A DNA stretch of 64,000 nucleotides from Methylocaldum marinum (GCF_003584645.1 NZ_AP017928.1:5965501-6029500); one strand, 5' to 3'. Shown: positions 1 to 10,338, counted from the first letter of the stretch. Notes: a model not told the origin generated them from the sequence alone. Numbers and translations: made by a program.

Positions 1-1418
<1,418 letters not shown>

Positions 1419-2240
1419 CAACTGGTTTGTCGTAATAGGCATTTGGTTAACGTTGGTTTTGGTTTTTTTATGGAAATCATCGAGAAAACCGGTGAACATC
1501 GATCGCTGTCTGTAAATCCGGTGTCGCTATGCTGGATTCGGGTTCCGCGTCTGAAGACCTTTTCGGAATATCTCGACGGGTGAGCGTTTCGGCTTGACTC
1601 GGTTAGCTGGTAATTAAGACGAGAATAATCGCCGTATTTTTGCTTTCTCGAAGAGATCGGGAGGTCTTTACACGACCGGCGTAACAAGATGTTAGAGAGG
1701 ATCGCTTTTTAGAAGTTCTATCGGTTTTTCAATGCAGTAGACTGCCCCGTGGGCTTGAAGTTCCGTATCCGGCCGGCGCGTTCGAAGCGTTGATTCCGGT
1801 GCGGCGCGGCAACGGAGAATTCCGGACGAGGTCTAATTTTGGGTCTCTCGCCAAATCGCACGGCTGAGTTTTCGCCGGCTGGGCTGACCGTCCTAAAAAC
1901 GGCAGTCGAACGATGAATACGAGCGGAAAAGCCCATGAATTCCAACCGTCTTCTTTTCTCCCGATTCCACGGATTAGGTACAGCCGCTGCATGCCAGGTT
2001 ATACGGCGGGCGGGACGCCTAACGGCGTTGGTCTTCTCGTGGGCGGCACGGCGTCGTCGCTCGCCTTCGACGAGGCCGGGACCGGCCCTTCGACACGCGC
2101 GGGACAGACTAGCCGTCCGATCCGGCCGCCGCATGGTCGGCCGCGCCCAGCTGCCGTTTCCAGGACCATGGAAGAGGATGCCCTGGAGGGCTATATGCCG
2201 CCGATCACTGGCTTTCTTCTCCTTGCCGGTGTCCGCAGGC
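1419..2240. other. Long region upstream of rpoD without a convincing gene
   Basis: About 820 bases between the divergent rpoD and lipoprotein genes. Open frames exist on both strands, but their translations are arginine- and proline-rich, lack family motifs and overlap each other, as expected of GC-rich non-coding DNA. The rpoD promoter must lie here, but no hexamer pair could be picked with confidence. No dnaG or rpsU is present. Confidence 0.5.
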
Positions 2241-2663
2241 GTGGCCGAACGGCCGACCGATCGTGCCGGCTTTGTCCGGTTTCTGTCGGTGCTGGTCGTG
2301 AGCGTGTCCGCCGGCTGCACGACCGATCCGGCACGTCTGAACGGCCTCGGCGATCTGGAGCTTTGTCGCGGCTACGCTGTTTACGCGACCTGGATCATGT
2401 CCGACGCCCGGGCGGACCAGTATAAGCGCGAAATCCAGCGGCGCAACTTGCTGACACCGGCCGAATGGGAACTCGTGGGGCAGAAGCGGATTCGAAAGGG
2501 CATGAGCCGGTGCGCTCTTTACGCGTCGTGGGGCGTTCCCATGAGAGAAGATATCGTATCGGCGGACGAGGAAGAGGTCCGGCACGTCTACCAGGCGGGC
2601 TGGATGATGTCGCCCGGCTCGGTCTACACGAAAAACGGGAAGATCGAAGCTTGGGGTTACTAA
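2241..2663 (+). CDS. Small putative lipoprotein, unknown function
   Basis: From the GTG at 2241 the product is 140 aa. A short basic start is followed by a hydrophobic stretch (FLSVLVVSVSAG) and a cysteine near residue 26, a plausible lipobox, so the protein is probably lipid-anchored. The mature part has two similar segments, 'LCRGYAVYATWIM' and 'RCALYASWGVPM', and ends with 'VYTKNGKIEAWGY', which loosely recalls small outer-membrane lipoproteins of the SmpA/BamE fold. An in-frame ATG at 2178 and one at 1935 would give longer products without an N-terminal signal, so the GTG is preferred; no strong ribosome site separates them. Function not recognised. Confidence 0.6.
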   Translation: MAERPTDRAGFVRFLSVLVVSVSAGCTTDPARLNGLGDLELCRGYAVYATWIMSDARADQYKREIQRRNLLTPAEWELVGQKRIRKGMSRCALYASWGVPMREDIVSADEEEVRHVYQAGWMMSPGSVYTKNGKIEAWGY

Positions 2664-2775
2664 AGGAAGCTCTGATTAAGTCTCCAATGCGGAGAAGCGA
2701 CCTGTGCAACCGATTGATCTAGCACGCCCTTACCCAAGCCTGTTCCGGAGGGAGAGGGCTTGTTCAGTGCTTCCT
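2664..2775. repeat. 112-bp element with imperfect terminal inverted repeats (MITE-like)
   Basis: The left end 2664-2680 reads AGGAAGCTCTGATTAAG. The right end 2759-2775 is its reverse complement with 3 mismatches in 17. It starts directly after the TAA stop of the lipoprotein gene. No ORF lies inside and no clear target-site duplication was seen. The interior holds CCGGAGGGAGAGGG (about 2745), nearly repeated at 10418. The remaining bases to 3042 show nothing recognisable. Related end sequences occur at 8287 and 8692. Confidence 0.45.
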
Positions 2776-3042
2776 AAAGTCCGTCTGCATCGTTGAACTT
2801 TGCGCCTGCGTTCGAATTCCCGCCGGCATCCGGGTAGGGGATGCATTGACCCCTACTTGTCACGGCGGAAACCTTGCGCCACACTGGGATTCGATAACCC
2901 TGCCGCGATCTCGATCCCAAGGAGGGATTCGGACCGAACGCTTGCAACGATCGCGAGACCGCGGAGCGGCGTACCGCTAACCGCGAGACATCCTAAACCC
3001 GAGCCGCCGGGGTAGCGGCCAACTCTAGCGGGTGACGTACGG

Positions 3043-4752
3043 ATGAATGGACGACAAGTTCTGATCAACCGGAAGACTTGGGACCAGTTTCTCCGCTCGG
3101 TCAAGAGCTTCGCCGGTTCCGATGTCGGCGGGCAGGCCAAGCAGCTGTTCGCCGGGCTCATGCTCCTATTGATCATGATTAACGCCCTGAACGTGTTCAG
3201 CAGCTACGTCGGACGGGATTTCATGACCTCGATCGAACACCGAAACGTGTCCGGTTTCCTCGGGCTGGGTCTCCTTTGGATCGGCGTGTTCGTCGCCGCC
3301 TCGGCAGTGGCGGCCATCTTCCGGTTTACCGAGGAAAAGCTCGGACTGCTGTGGCGGGAGTGGCTCACGCGAGTGGCCGTAATTCGCTATCTCGAGCGAA
3401 GAACCTATTTTCGGCTGGACGAAACCGGCAGAATTACCAACCCGGATCAGCGTATCGCCGAGGATATACGCGCCTTTACCGCCACGACCTTGTCGTTCGT
3501 GCTCATGGTTCTCAATGCCACGTTTACCGTGCTGGCGTTTTCCGGCGTCATGTTGTCGATCAGCCCGATCCTGTTCGCCGTTACCATCGCCTATGCGGCG
3601 GGGGGCTCCTATCTGACTGTCCTTTTGGGACGCACCCTGGTCGAATTGAACTATACCCAGCTCGATAAGGAGGCCAATTTCAGGTCCGATCTCATTCATG
3701 TGCGGGAAAATGCCGCATCGGTAGCGCTGCTTCATCGCGAAAGGCAATTGGGCGTCCGTCTTTTGCGCCATCTCGATGATCTGACGAGAAATTTTCGGCG
3801 AATTATCGTGGTGAACCGAAACCTGAATTTTTTCACCTCGGGTTATAACTATCTGATCCAAATCATCCCTGCGCTGGTAGTGGCGCCGTTCTTCATCCAG
3901 GGGCGGGTCGAGTTCGGCGTAATTACGCAGTCGGCGATGGCTTTTGCCCATTTGGTGGGCGCCTTCTCGCTTATCGTCACGCAGTTCCAGTCCATTTCGT
4001 CTTTCGCGGCAGTCATAGCGCGGCTCGGCTCGTTGGCGGAGGCGCTCCGGGACGCGCAGGCTCCCGAACGATCGGTGATAGAGATTGGCGAGGGCGAGCA
4101 CGTGGCTTACGTTGGGCTGAGCTTGCTGTTGCCCCGTGATGGCCGCCCGTTGATCAAAGATTTGACGGTCTCGATTTCGCCCGGCACCCGGGTTTTGGTC
4201 ACAGGGCAGAGCGAGGAAGCAAAGGTCGCCCTGTTCCGAGCCACGGCGGGAATCTGGGATAGCGGAACGGGGCGAATCGTCCGACCCGAGTCCGATCAGA
4301 TTTATTTTCTTCCCGAACGGCCTTACCTCCCTCCGGGCACGCTGCGGGAACTGCTCGTGCGCGGCGGCACGGAGGAATCTATTCCGGAAAGTCGCATACT
4401 CGCCGTGCTGCGCGATCTGGCTCTGGACTCGATACCGGCGCGGAGCGGAGGGCTGGATGTCGAGCGGGATTGGGATCATGTGCTTTCGCTGCGCGAGCAG
4501 CAACGATTGGCATTCGCCCGCTTGTTACTGGCCGCTCCGCGGTTCGCCTTCCTGGACCGCATGAGTACCTCGCTCAGGGCAGACGAAGCAGGGCAGTTGC
4601 TGAAGATGCTTTCCAACAGCACGATCACCTATGTTACCTTCAGCCGCTGGACGACCGGGCGAAGAGGTACGGACGAGAAGCTGGACAACTACGATGCCGT
4701 TCTCGAACTCACCGGCGATGGCGGATGGAAATGGCGATTGATTCAGGATTAA
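3043..4752 (+). CDS. SbmA/BacA-YddA family ABC-type transporter with a degenerate ATPase domain
   Basis: A 569-aa protein of the ABC_membrane_2 type. The N-terminal about 340 residues form a polytopic membrane domain (hydrophobic segments near 35-55, 72-95, 145-200 and 265-330) with family features such as 'GLLWREWLT' and 'NPDQRIAEDI'. The C-terminal about 210 residues align in order with the YddA-type nucleotide-binding domain, but its motifs are broken: Walker A reads GQSEEAKV (388-395) instead of GxxGxGKS, the signature reads LSLREQQ (481-487, Arg for Gly), Walker B reads FLDRMSTSLR with Arg506 where the catalytic Glu belongs, and the switch His is missing. Inference: it does not hydrolyse ATP normally. 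The substrate is unknown; SbmA/BacA relatives import peptides without an ATPase domain. The next gene follows after 33 bases. Confidence 0.85.
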   Translation: MNGRQVLINRKTWDQFLRSVKSFAGSDVGGQAKQLFAGLMLLLIMINALNVFSSYVGRDFMTSIEHRNVSGFLGLGLLWIGVFVAASAVAAIFRFTEEKLGLLWREWLTRVAVIRYLERRTYFRLDETGRITNPDQRIAEDIRAFTATTLSFVLMVLNATFTVLAFSGVMLSISPILFAVTIAYAAGGSYLTVLLGRTLVELNYTQLDKEANFRSDLIHVRENAASVALLHRERQLGVRLLRHLDDLTRNFRRIIVVNRNLNFFTSGYNYLIQIIPALVVAPFFIQGRVEFGVITQSAMAFAHLVGAFSLIVTQFQSISSFAAVIARLGSLAEALRDAQAPERSVIEIGEGEHVAYVGLSLLLPRDGRPLIKDLTVSISPGTRVLVTGQSEEAKVALFRATAGIWDSGTGRIVRPESDQIYFLPERPYLPPGTLRELLVRGGTEESIPESRILAVLRDLALDSIPARSGGLDVERDWDHVLSLREQQRLAFARLLLAAPRFAFLDRMSTSLRADEAGQLLKMLSNSTITYVTFSRWTTGRRGTDEKLDNYDAVLELTGDGGWKWRLIQD

Positions 4753-4785
4753 GTGTGACATGCAAGCATTCATTTGTTTCCGGTT

Positions 4786-7700
4786 ATGATCCGATTCGGG
4801 TTGTCCTTCGTTGTACTTTTGACGCTGAATACGGCAGCCGGGACATCCGCCGTTCCGGTACAGGATCTGGACGATTTCGAACGGATCGAGGATTGGAGCA
4901 CCGTTGCCGCCCGGGGAGCTCACGTTTCGCTGGCACGCGACCGGGGCCGCACGGGACCGGCCTTGCGTATCGACTTCGACTTCCGCAAGGGTGGCGGCGA
5001 GGTCCTGGTCCACAAGCATTTCCCGATCGCCCTGCCGGAAAATTACGCCTTGTCTTTCGCCCTTCGCGGCAGTGCGCCGCCGAATGTGCTCGAGGTCCGG
5101 CTGGTCGACCGGTCGGGCAAGAATGTCCGGCGCTTTCGCAATCCCGATTTTCGTTTCGCCAAGACCTGGCAGACACTGCGCCTTAAACAACGCCGGTTCG
5201 AGTTTGCCTGGGGGCCGTCGGGCGAGAAACCGTTGACGGAATTGGGCCTCATCGAGTTCGTCATCGCGCGCGGTTCCGGCGGCCACGGCTCTGTCTGGAT
5301 CGACGATCTGCGGCTCGAACCGCTTCCACCGCAAGGGGCTTACGCCGGGACGCCGGTCTTGACCGCCTCGAGTTCGAGGCCGGGGCAGGGGCCGCAGCGG
5401 CTACTGGAGTCGCCTCCGGGATCGGCTTGGCATAGCGCGGACAAGGGTGAACCCCAGTGGTTGCTTGTTGATTTCGGGGAACTTCGGGAATACGGCGGGC
5501 TGGTCATCGATTGGGATCCGGATGACTATGCCACGGCTTACACGATCGAACGTTCCGACGACAGCCGAACCTGGCACAAGGCGTATTCGGTGATCCGAGG
5601 CAACGGCCGGCGCGACTACATTCCACTGCCCGAGTCGGAATCCCGTTTCGTGCGGTTTTCGCTGGAACGCAGCCGGCAGGGAAAGGGGTTCGGCATCCGC
5701 CGCCTCGAAGTCGCGCCGATTGAGTTCAGCTCTTCGTCCAATCGAATGTTCGAACGCATTGCCCGGGATTCGGAGCGGGGGGCCTACCCCCGCTATTTTT
5801 TGGGCGAGCAAACTTACTGGACGGTGGTTGGCAGTTCCGGGACCGGACGGAGAGGAGCGGATCGCGAAGCCCTTCTGAACGAAGACGGCATGCTGGAGGT
5901 CGACGAGGGTGCTTTCTCCATCGAGCCGTTTCTTTATTCCGGCGGACGGCTCCATAGCTGGGCTGACGGAATGGCGACGCCGTCGCTCGAACGGGGTTTT
6001 CTGCCGATTCCGTCGGTAAGCCGGGAACGGGGACCCCTTTCTCTTACCGTTACTGCGTTGGCAAGCGATGATCCCGAGGGCTTGGTCCTTGCCCGCTATC
6101 GGGTCACGAACCGCGGCGCCGAAACCGCGAAAGCGAGTCTGTTTCTAACGGTACGTCCGTTCCTGGTCAATCCGCCCTGGCAGTCCTTGCACACCATGGG
6201 GGGCGTTGCCGGAATCCACAGGCTCGGTTATGAAAATGCCCTTCTCCGTGCCGACGAGCGCTTGGTCGTGCCGCTGACTCGACCCGCCGAGGCCGGGGTC
6301 GCGAATTTCGACGCTTATCCGATTACCTCGGATCTTGCGCGGGACGCCGTTCCCTCCGGGAAATCCGTGATCGATCCGAACGGGTTCGCGAGCGGCGCAC
6401 TCCGCTATCCGCTTGTTCTCGCGCCGGGCGAAACGCGTGATGTTTATCTCGCGCTTCCCGCGAAAGCCGATCATGCCGGCCGGGATCGATTTTTGGACGG
6501 CGCCGCTGCCGGCCGTTTTTGGGCGAAACGGTACGCCGAGGCCGTTCGAAAGTGGGAGTCCGAACTGGGACAGGTCGCGTTTCAGGTGCCGCCGGGCGAC
6601 GAGGATTTGGTCCGGGCCGTGAAGAGCAACCTCGCCTATATCCTCATCCATCGCGACGGCCGTGCCTTGCGCCCCGGTTCTCGGCGCTATGGCCGCACCT
6701 GGATTCGCGATGGGGCGATAACTTCCGCCACGCTCCTGGCTTTCGGGCATGCGCAGCCGGTACGCGAGTTTTTGCACTGGTATGCGGACTATCAGACGGC
6801 GGATGGCGCGGTACCCTGTTGCCTGGACCCGTGGGGTCCGGACTTTATGATCGAGCATGACAGTGCCGGGCAATTCATTTTTACGGTCGCCAATTATTAC
6901 CGCTTCACGGGCGATCACGGGTTCTTGAAGGACTTGTGGCCCCGAGTGGTGCGGGCCGTCGATTATCTGGCCGATTTGCGGCGGCAGCGCTTGACCGAGG
7001 CTTACACGCGAGCCGAGACCCGGCGCTTCTTCGGACTCCTGCCTGAATCGGCCAGCCACGAAGGCTACGTGGCCCGCCCGGTCCATTCCTATTGGGATGA
7101 CTTCTGGGCGATCCGGGGCATGGCCGACGCTGGCGAGCTGGCGGCAGCCGTCGGCGATCGCGAAAAAGCGGTCCGCTATGCCGGGCTGGGGGACGAACTG
7201 CGTGCAGATGTCCATCGGTCTATCGAGCTGACCCGACGCGAATCCGGCATAGACTTCGTTCCGGCTTCCGCGGAGCTGGCCGATTATGACCCGACCTCCA
7301 CGGCGATCGCTCTATCGATCGGGGGCGAGGCGCTGGGGGATTTGGAACCGGCTTTACAACAGACCTTCAGCCGTTACGCGCGCGACGTCGAGGCCAGGAT
7401 CAAGCGGGAACTCGATCAGCCGGCGTATGCGCCCTACGAATTCCGCAACGTCGGCGCCCTGGTCCGGCTCGGCAAACGGGATGCGGCATTCCGGACGCTT
7501 CAGTTTCTTTTTCAGGGGAGACGCCCGGCTGCGTGGAATCAATGGCCCGAAATCGTCTGGCGCGACGCGCTTGCGCCCCGGTTCATCGGCGATATGCCCC
7601 ATTCGTGGATAGGCGCGGAATTCATCCAGGCGTTCCTGAGCCTGTTCGCTTACGAAGAGTCCGGTCAGCGTTTGGTGCTCGGAGCAGGGCTGCCTCGACG

Positions 7701-7965
7701 TTGGCTGGAAGCGGCGGGAGGTGTCGGCATCACGGGGCTGAAAACCTCCCATGGAACTCTGAACTATCACGTCGATGCGCCCGCTCCGGGCGAAACCCGG
7801 ATCCGAATCGACGCAGGATTGACGATTCCGCCGGGAAAACTCGTGGTCGATCTCCCCCTGCCGCAGTGTCCCTGCCGAGTCGAGCTCAACGGCGTGGCGC
7901 AGTCGGAGACTGATGGCCGATTCGTACTTCGAGAACTTCCGGCCGAAGTGATTTTTCGTCATTGA
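4786..7965 (+). CDS. Large exported protein with carbohydrate-binding, discoidin (F5/8 type C) and six-hairpin glycosidase-like domains
   Basis: 1059 aa from the ATG at 4786; a TTG at 4774 is also possible. Residues 1-22 are a signal peptide (IRFGLSFVVLLTLNTAAG). About 28-180 resembles a beta-sandwich carbohydrate-binding domain. About 190-315 matches an F5/8 type C domain ('WLLVDFGELREYGGLVIDW', 'YTIERSDDSRTW'). About 600-955 looks like an (alpha/alpha)6 barrel of the debranching-enzyme/GH15-like fold, with 'GRTWIRDGAITSATL', 'HDSAGQFIFTVANYY', 'SYWDDFWAIRG' and 'DMPHSWIGAEF'. A beta domain ends the protein. It probably binds or processes a glycan in the periplasm or outside. Family and substrate cannot be assigned from sequence alone. 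It may share a transcript with the pseudo-ABC gene 33 bases upstream. Confidence 0.8.
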   Translation: MIRFGLSFVVLLTLNTAAGTSAVPVQDLDDFERIEDWSTVAARGAHVSLARDRGRTGPALRIDFDFRKGGGEVLVHKHFPIALPENYALSFALRGSAPPNVLEVRLVDRSGKNVRRFRNPDFRFAKTWQTLRLKQRRFEFAWGPSGEKPLTELGLIEFVIARGSGGHGSVWIDDLRLEPLPPQGAYAGTPVLTASSSRPGQGPQRLLESPPGSAWHSADKGEPQWLLVDFGELREYGGLVIDWDPDDYATAYTIERSDDSRTWHKAYSVIRGNGRRDYIPLPESESRFVRFSLERSRQGKGFGIRRLEVAPIEFSSSSNRMFERIARDSERGAYPRYFLGEQTYWTVVGSSGTGRRGADREALLNEDGMLEVDEGAFSIEPFLYSGGRLHSWADGMATPSLERGFLPIPSVSRERGPLSLTVTALASDDPEGLVLARYRVTNRGAETAKASLFLTVRPFLVNPPWQSLHTMGGVAGIHRLGYENALLRADERLVVPLTRPAEAGVANFDAYPITSDLARDAVPSGKSVIDPNGFASGALRYPLVLAPGETRDVYLALPAKADHAGRDRFLDGAAAGRFWAKRYAEAVRKWESELGQVAFQVPPGDEDLVRAVKSNLAYILIHRDGRALRPGSRRYGRTWIRDGAITSATLLAFGHAQPVREFLHWYADYQTADGAVPCCLDPWGPDFMIEHDSAGQFIFTVANYYRFTGDHGFLKDLWPRVVRAVDYLADLRRQRLTEAYTRAETRRFFGLLPESASHEGYVARPVHSYWDDFWAIRGMADAGELAAAVGDREKAVRYAGLGDELRADVHRSIELTRRESGIDFVPASAELADYDPTSTAIALSIGGEALGDLEPALQQTFSRYARDVEARIKRELDQPAYAPYEFRNVGALVRLGKRDAAFRTLQFLFQGRRPAAWNQWPEIVWRDALAPRFIGDMPHSWIGAEFIQAFLSLFAYEESGQRLVLGAGLPRRWLEAAGGVGITGLKTSHGTLNYHVDAPAPGETRIRIDAGLTIPPGKLVVDLPLPQCPCRVELNGVAQSETDGRFVLRELPAEVIFRH

Positions 7966-8109
7966 CCCGAACCGCCGCTTTTAAAACGGTGCATTGGACC
8001 GATACGATCAGAGTAAAATCGTAACCAAGAATTGACCATTTCCTGACGACTCTTGCGCCCTCCCGGTCCTATCATCACGCTTTGGGTAACAGACAGAAGA
8101 GTCAAGTGC

Positions 8110-8280
8110 ATGTTAGTCGCAGAATCCAAACCGATGATCGGTAGCTTTGCCAGGTTTTTCTTTTTGGGGCTCGCGGTTTCCGCCACGTCGCTGCTGGCGA
8201 CCGTCACTTTCGTAGTATTCATTCTGGTGCCCGAGGAGGTTCGAAGCGCTACACTGAACGGACCGCTGTTTCCCTGGTAA
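8110..8280 (+). CDS. Small single-span membrane protein, hypothetical
   Basis: 56 aa from the ATG at 8110. A short polar start (MLVAESKP) is followed by one long hydrophobic segment (FFFLGLAVSATSLLATVTF, then VVFILV) and a short polar tail ending GPLFPW. A weak purine stretch (AGAAGAG) sits about 10 bases upstream. The single clean transmembrane helix, rather than the Arg/Pro-rich composition of shadow frames nearby, is the reason to keep it. No family recognised. Confidence 0.45.
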   Translation: MLVAESKPMIGSFARFFFLGLAVSATSLLATVTFVVFILVPEEVRSATLNGPLFPW

Positions 8281-8286
8281 GCCTTA

Positions 8287-8303
8287 AGGAAACTCTGAAT
8301 AAG
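8287..8303 (+). repeat. Copy of the terminal motif AGGAA(A/G)CTCTGA(A/T)TAAG
   Basis: AGGAAACTCTGAATAAG matches 15 of 17 bases of the left end of the 2664-2775 element and, like it, begins just after a stop codon (6 bases after the TAA at 8278-8280). No inverted partner was found nearby. Confidence 0.4.
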
Positions 8304-8596
8304 CCCGCTCCCTCTGGGACAAATCGGCAGGGCGAGGCGCAACGCGACGAGCGGGCAGGCCGGGGATGGGCTGCCCCGGGCTCGCGAGCGAAGCGGGGCA
8401 GCGTAGCGTGCGAGGCCGAATTGCAGGCGGGCCGGCGACCCAGGGGCATTTCTCCTCCCAAGCCTGCGTAGATACCGGCCTGGAAAATAAGATGCAACCC
8501 ACGGGCCGGAACGGGGTTCGCGCCCTACGGAACCCGTTGGCGCAATTGCACCGTCGGGAATCCTTTCCGGAAGAAATGGGTTGACCAACCGTCGGC

Positions 8597-8659
8597 GTCG
8601 GCAATCCCTTGCCGACGAACCCGCTGGTCCGGGTGCACCGTCGGCAAGGGATTGCCGAT
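8597..8659. repeat. Pair of inverted 20-mers, each also a hairpin
   Basis: 8597-8616 reads GTCGGCAATCCCTTGCCGAC, itself an 8-bp stem with a 4-base loop. 8640-8659 is its reverse complement at 19 of 20 positions. The 23-base spacer contains a further ACCCG/CGGGT pairing, so the whole stretch can form one long hairpin. REP-like in character. Confidence 0.6.
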
Positions 8660-8715
8660 CGACGCGTTGTACTCGCGTGCCACACAACTCGGGAAGCTCT
8701 GATTCGATAAATCCG

Positions 8716-8753
8716 ACCGGCATTTCGCCGACGGAGAAATGGGAAATGCCGGT
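8716..8753. repeat. Perfect 11-bp inverted repeat
   Basis: ACCGGCATTTC (8716-8726) and GAAATGCCGGT (8743-8753) are exact reverse complements around a 16-base loop. There is no T-tract after either arm, so it is not a typical intrinsic terminator. Confidence 0.6.
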
Positions 8754-9105
8754 TGCGGCTCAACGCTCTTCATTCCGCCGGCCTCGGATCAAAGTGCGGC
8801 AGTTCCTCCCTATATCCCCGCTACCGTTTCCGAATCGAACCTAGCGGCAGAACTTGTCTGACGGCTATACTAGGCCAAAAACAGGATCGCCGCTCCAACG
8901 CGATATCATCGATCGGACAAGTTGAATTGGATGGCTCCCCGAGCCTTGGCGTTCTTGCGATCAGCCAACGCCGTGGGATCGGGCGGGCTGATCGCTTCCG
9001 ACATTGAAAGTCGCCCTCCGCCCGATTATCAACTCCGGCCGACGCGCTTTCCATCCGATGGCTCTGCCGTCGCGCTTCGCCGGCACGAAACCACGATTCA
9101 GCAAA

Positions 9106-10338
9106 ATGCCGAAAAATGTTCTTACAACTTCGATTTTGGCCGCCCTCGTATTGGGCGTCATCTGCGGTGAAACGGTGCGGCGCTTCGTCCCCGACCCGGC
9201 TGCAATTGAAACCTTCGTCAATAACGTCTCACTGTTGACCGACGTATTCATGCGCCTCATCAAGGCGATCATCGCGCCACTGGTGTTTTCGACTCTGGTC
9301 GTCGGGATTGCCAAGCTGGGGGATGTCAAGGCAATCGGTCGACTGGGCGGAAAAGCCCTGTTCTATTTCTTCATCGCGAGCCTGGTTTCGCTTTCGCTGG
9401 GCATGATCCTGGTCAATCTGGCGCAGCCTGGTAGTCAGTTGCATCTTCCCCTGGCTTCGGACGCCGTCGCCAATGCCGGCCTCCCTTCCGGTCAATTCGA
9501 TCTGAAGGCGCTTCTCCATCACCTCATTCCGCAGAATGTGGTGGAAGCCATGGGACAGAATCAGATTCTGCAAATCGTCGTGTTTGCATCGTTTTTCGGG
9601 GTGGCGGCGGCTACCACCGGCGACCGCGGCGAACCCATCATTGCCGCGCTGGATGCCCTGGGGCACGTCATGCTGCGGGTGACCGGATACGTGATGCTCC
9701 TGGCGCCGCTGGCGGTGTTCGGAGCGGCGGCAGGGGTGATTGCGCAGAAAGGGTTGGGAGTCATTTCAATGTACGGCACCCTGATGGTCGAATTTTATCT
9801 GGCGCTGATGCTGCTCTGGGGCGTGTTGATTCTGTTCGGCTTTCTGGTGGTGGGTACACGGATCAAAAGCTTGCTCGGGCGGTTGGGCGGTCCGTTCCTG
9901 CTGGCCTTCAGTACGGCCAGCAGCGAAGCGGCATTTCCCAAGACGCTGCAGGAACTGGAGCGGTTCGGCTGTCCCAACCGCATTGCCAGTTTTGTGCTCC
10001 CCTTGGGGTATTCGTTCAATCTGGACGGGTCGATGATGTACATGACCTTCGCGACGCTGTTCATCGCCCAAGCCTACGGCATCGATTTATCGCTCCACCA
10101 GCAAATCATCATGTTGCTGACGCTGATGCTGACCAGCAAAGGTATCGCGGCGGTTCCGCGGGCGTCTCTGGTCGTCATTACCGGCGCACTATCGATGTTC
10201 GATATCCCGGAAGCGGGTCTGTTATTGCTCTTGCCTATCGATCACTTCCTGGACATGGGCCGGTCCGCCACCAATGTCCTCGGCAATGCGGTGGCTGCCA
10301 CCGTTCTGTCGAAATGGGAGAAACAGCTGCGTCATTGA
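9106..10338 (+). CDS. Dicarboxylate/amino acid:cation symporter (DAACS family)
   Basis: Inner-membrane Na+- or H+-coupled importer of C4-dicarboxylates or acidic amino acids. The ATG at 9106 (MPKNVLTTSILAAL) gives 410 aa, normal for the family; TTG at 9004 would add 34 unlikely residues. Visible landmarks are 'IIAPLVFSTLVVGIAKLGD', the re-entrant loop 'STASSEAAFP', 'LGYSFNLDGSMMYMTFATL', 'TSKGIAAVPRASLVV', and the last helix with 'RSATNVLGN' carrying the substrate and cation ligands. The Asn after Gly in that motif is seen in DctA-type members. Multiple hydrophobic helices run throughout. The substrate cannot be fixed from sequence. It stands alone between repeat-bearing gaps. Confidence 0.93.
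   Translation: MPKNVLTTSILAALVLGVICGETVRRFVPDPAAIETFVNNVSLLTDVFMRLIKAIIAPLVFSTLVVGIAKLGDVKAIGRLGGKALFYFFIASLVSLSLGMILVNLAQPGSQLHLPLASDAVANAGLPSGQFDLKALLHHLIPQNVVEAMGQNQILQIVVFASFFGVAAATTGDRGEPIIAALDALGHVMLRVTGYVMLLAPLAVFGAAAGVIAQKGLGVISMYGTLMVEFYLALMLLWGVLILFGFLVVGTRIKSLLGRLGGPFLLAFSTASSEAAFPKTLQELERFGCPNRIASFVLPLGYSFNLDGSMMYMTFATLFIAQAYGIDLSLHQQIIMLLTLMLTSKGIAAVPRASLVVITGALSMFDIPEAGLLLLLPIDHFLDMGRSATNVLGNAVAATVLSKWEKQLRH

Larger units (their letters stand above)
8281..9105. other. Repeat-rich intergenic region
   Basis: About 825 bases without a convincing gene between the small membrane protein and the symporter. It holds several short repeats listed separately (8287, 8597-8659, 8716-8753) and a second partial copy of the end motif, GGAAGCTCTGATT, at 8692-8704, identical over 13 bases to 2665-2677. 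'GCACCGTCGG' occurs twice (about 8546 and 8634). Overlapping Arg/Pro-rich frames here are not believed. Confidence 0.5.

Noticed and set aside
1718..2320. 200-aa minus-strand frame upstream of rpoD
   Set aside because: Arg/Pro-rich, no motifs, and overlaps the more credible lipoprotein start region.
3166..4503. 445-aa frame opposite the pseudo-ABC gene
   Set aside because: It is the antisense of a well-supported family member; no independent motif.
7959..8763. Several long minus-strand frames over the repeat-rich gap
   Set aside because: Composition is that of GC-rich shadow frames and they run through palindromic repeats and the small membrane-protein gene.
9106..10338. Asn in the last helix of the symporter as a lost cation ligand
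   Set aside because: Asn at this position is normal in DctA-type members, so it is not an anomaly.
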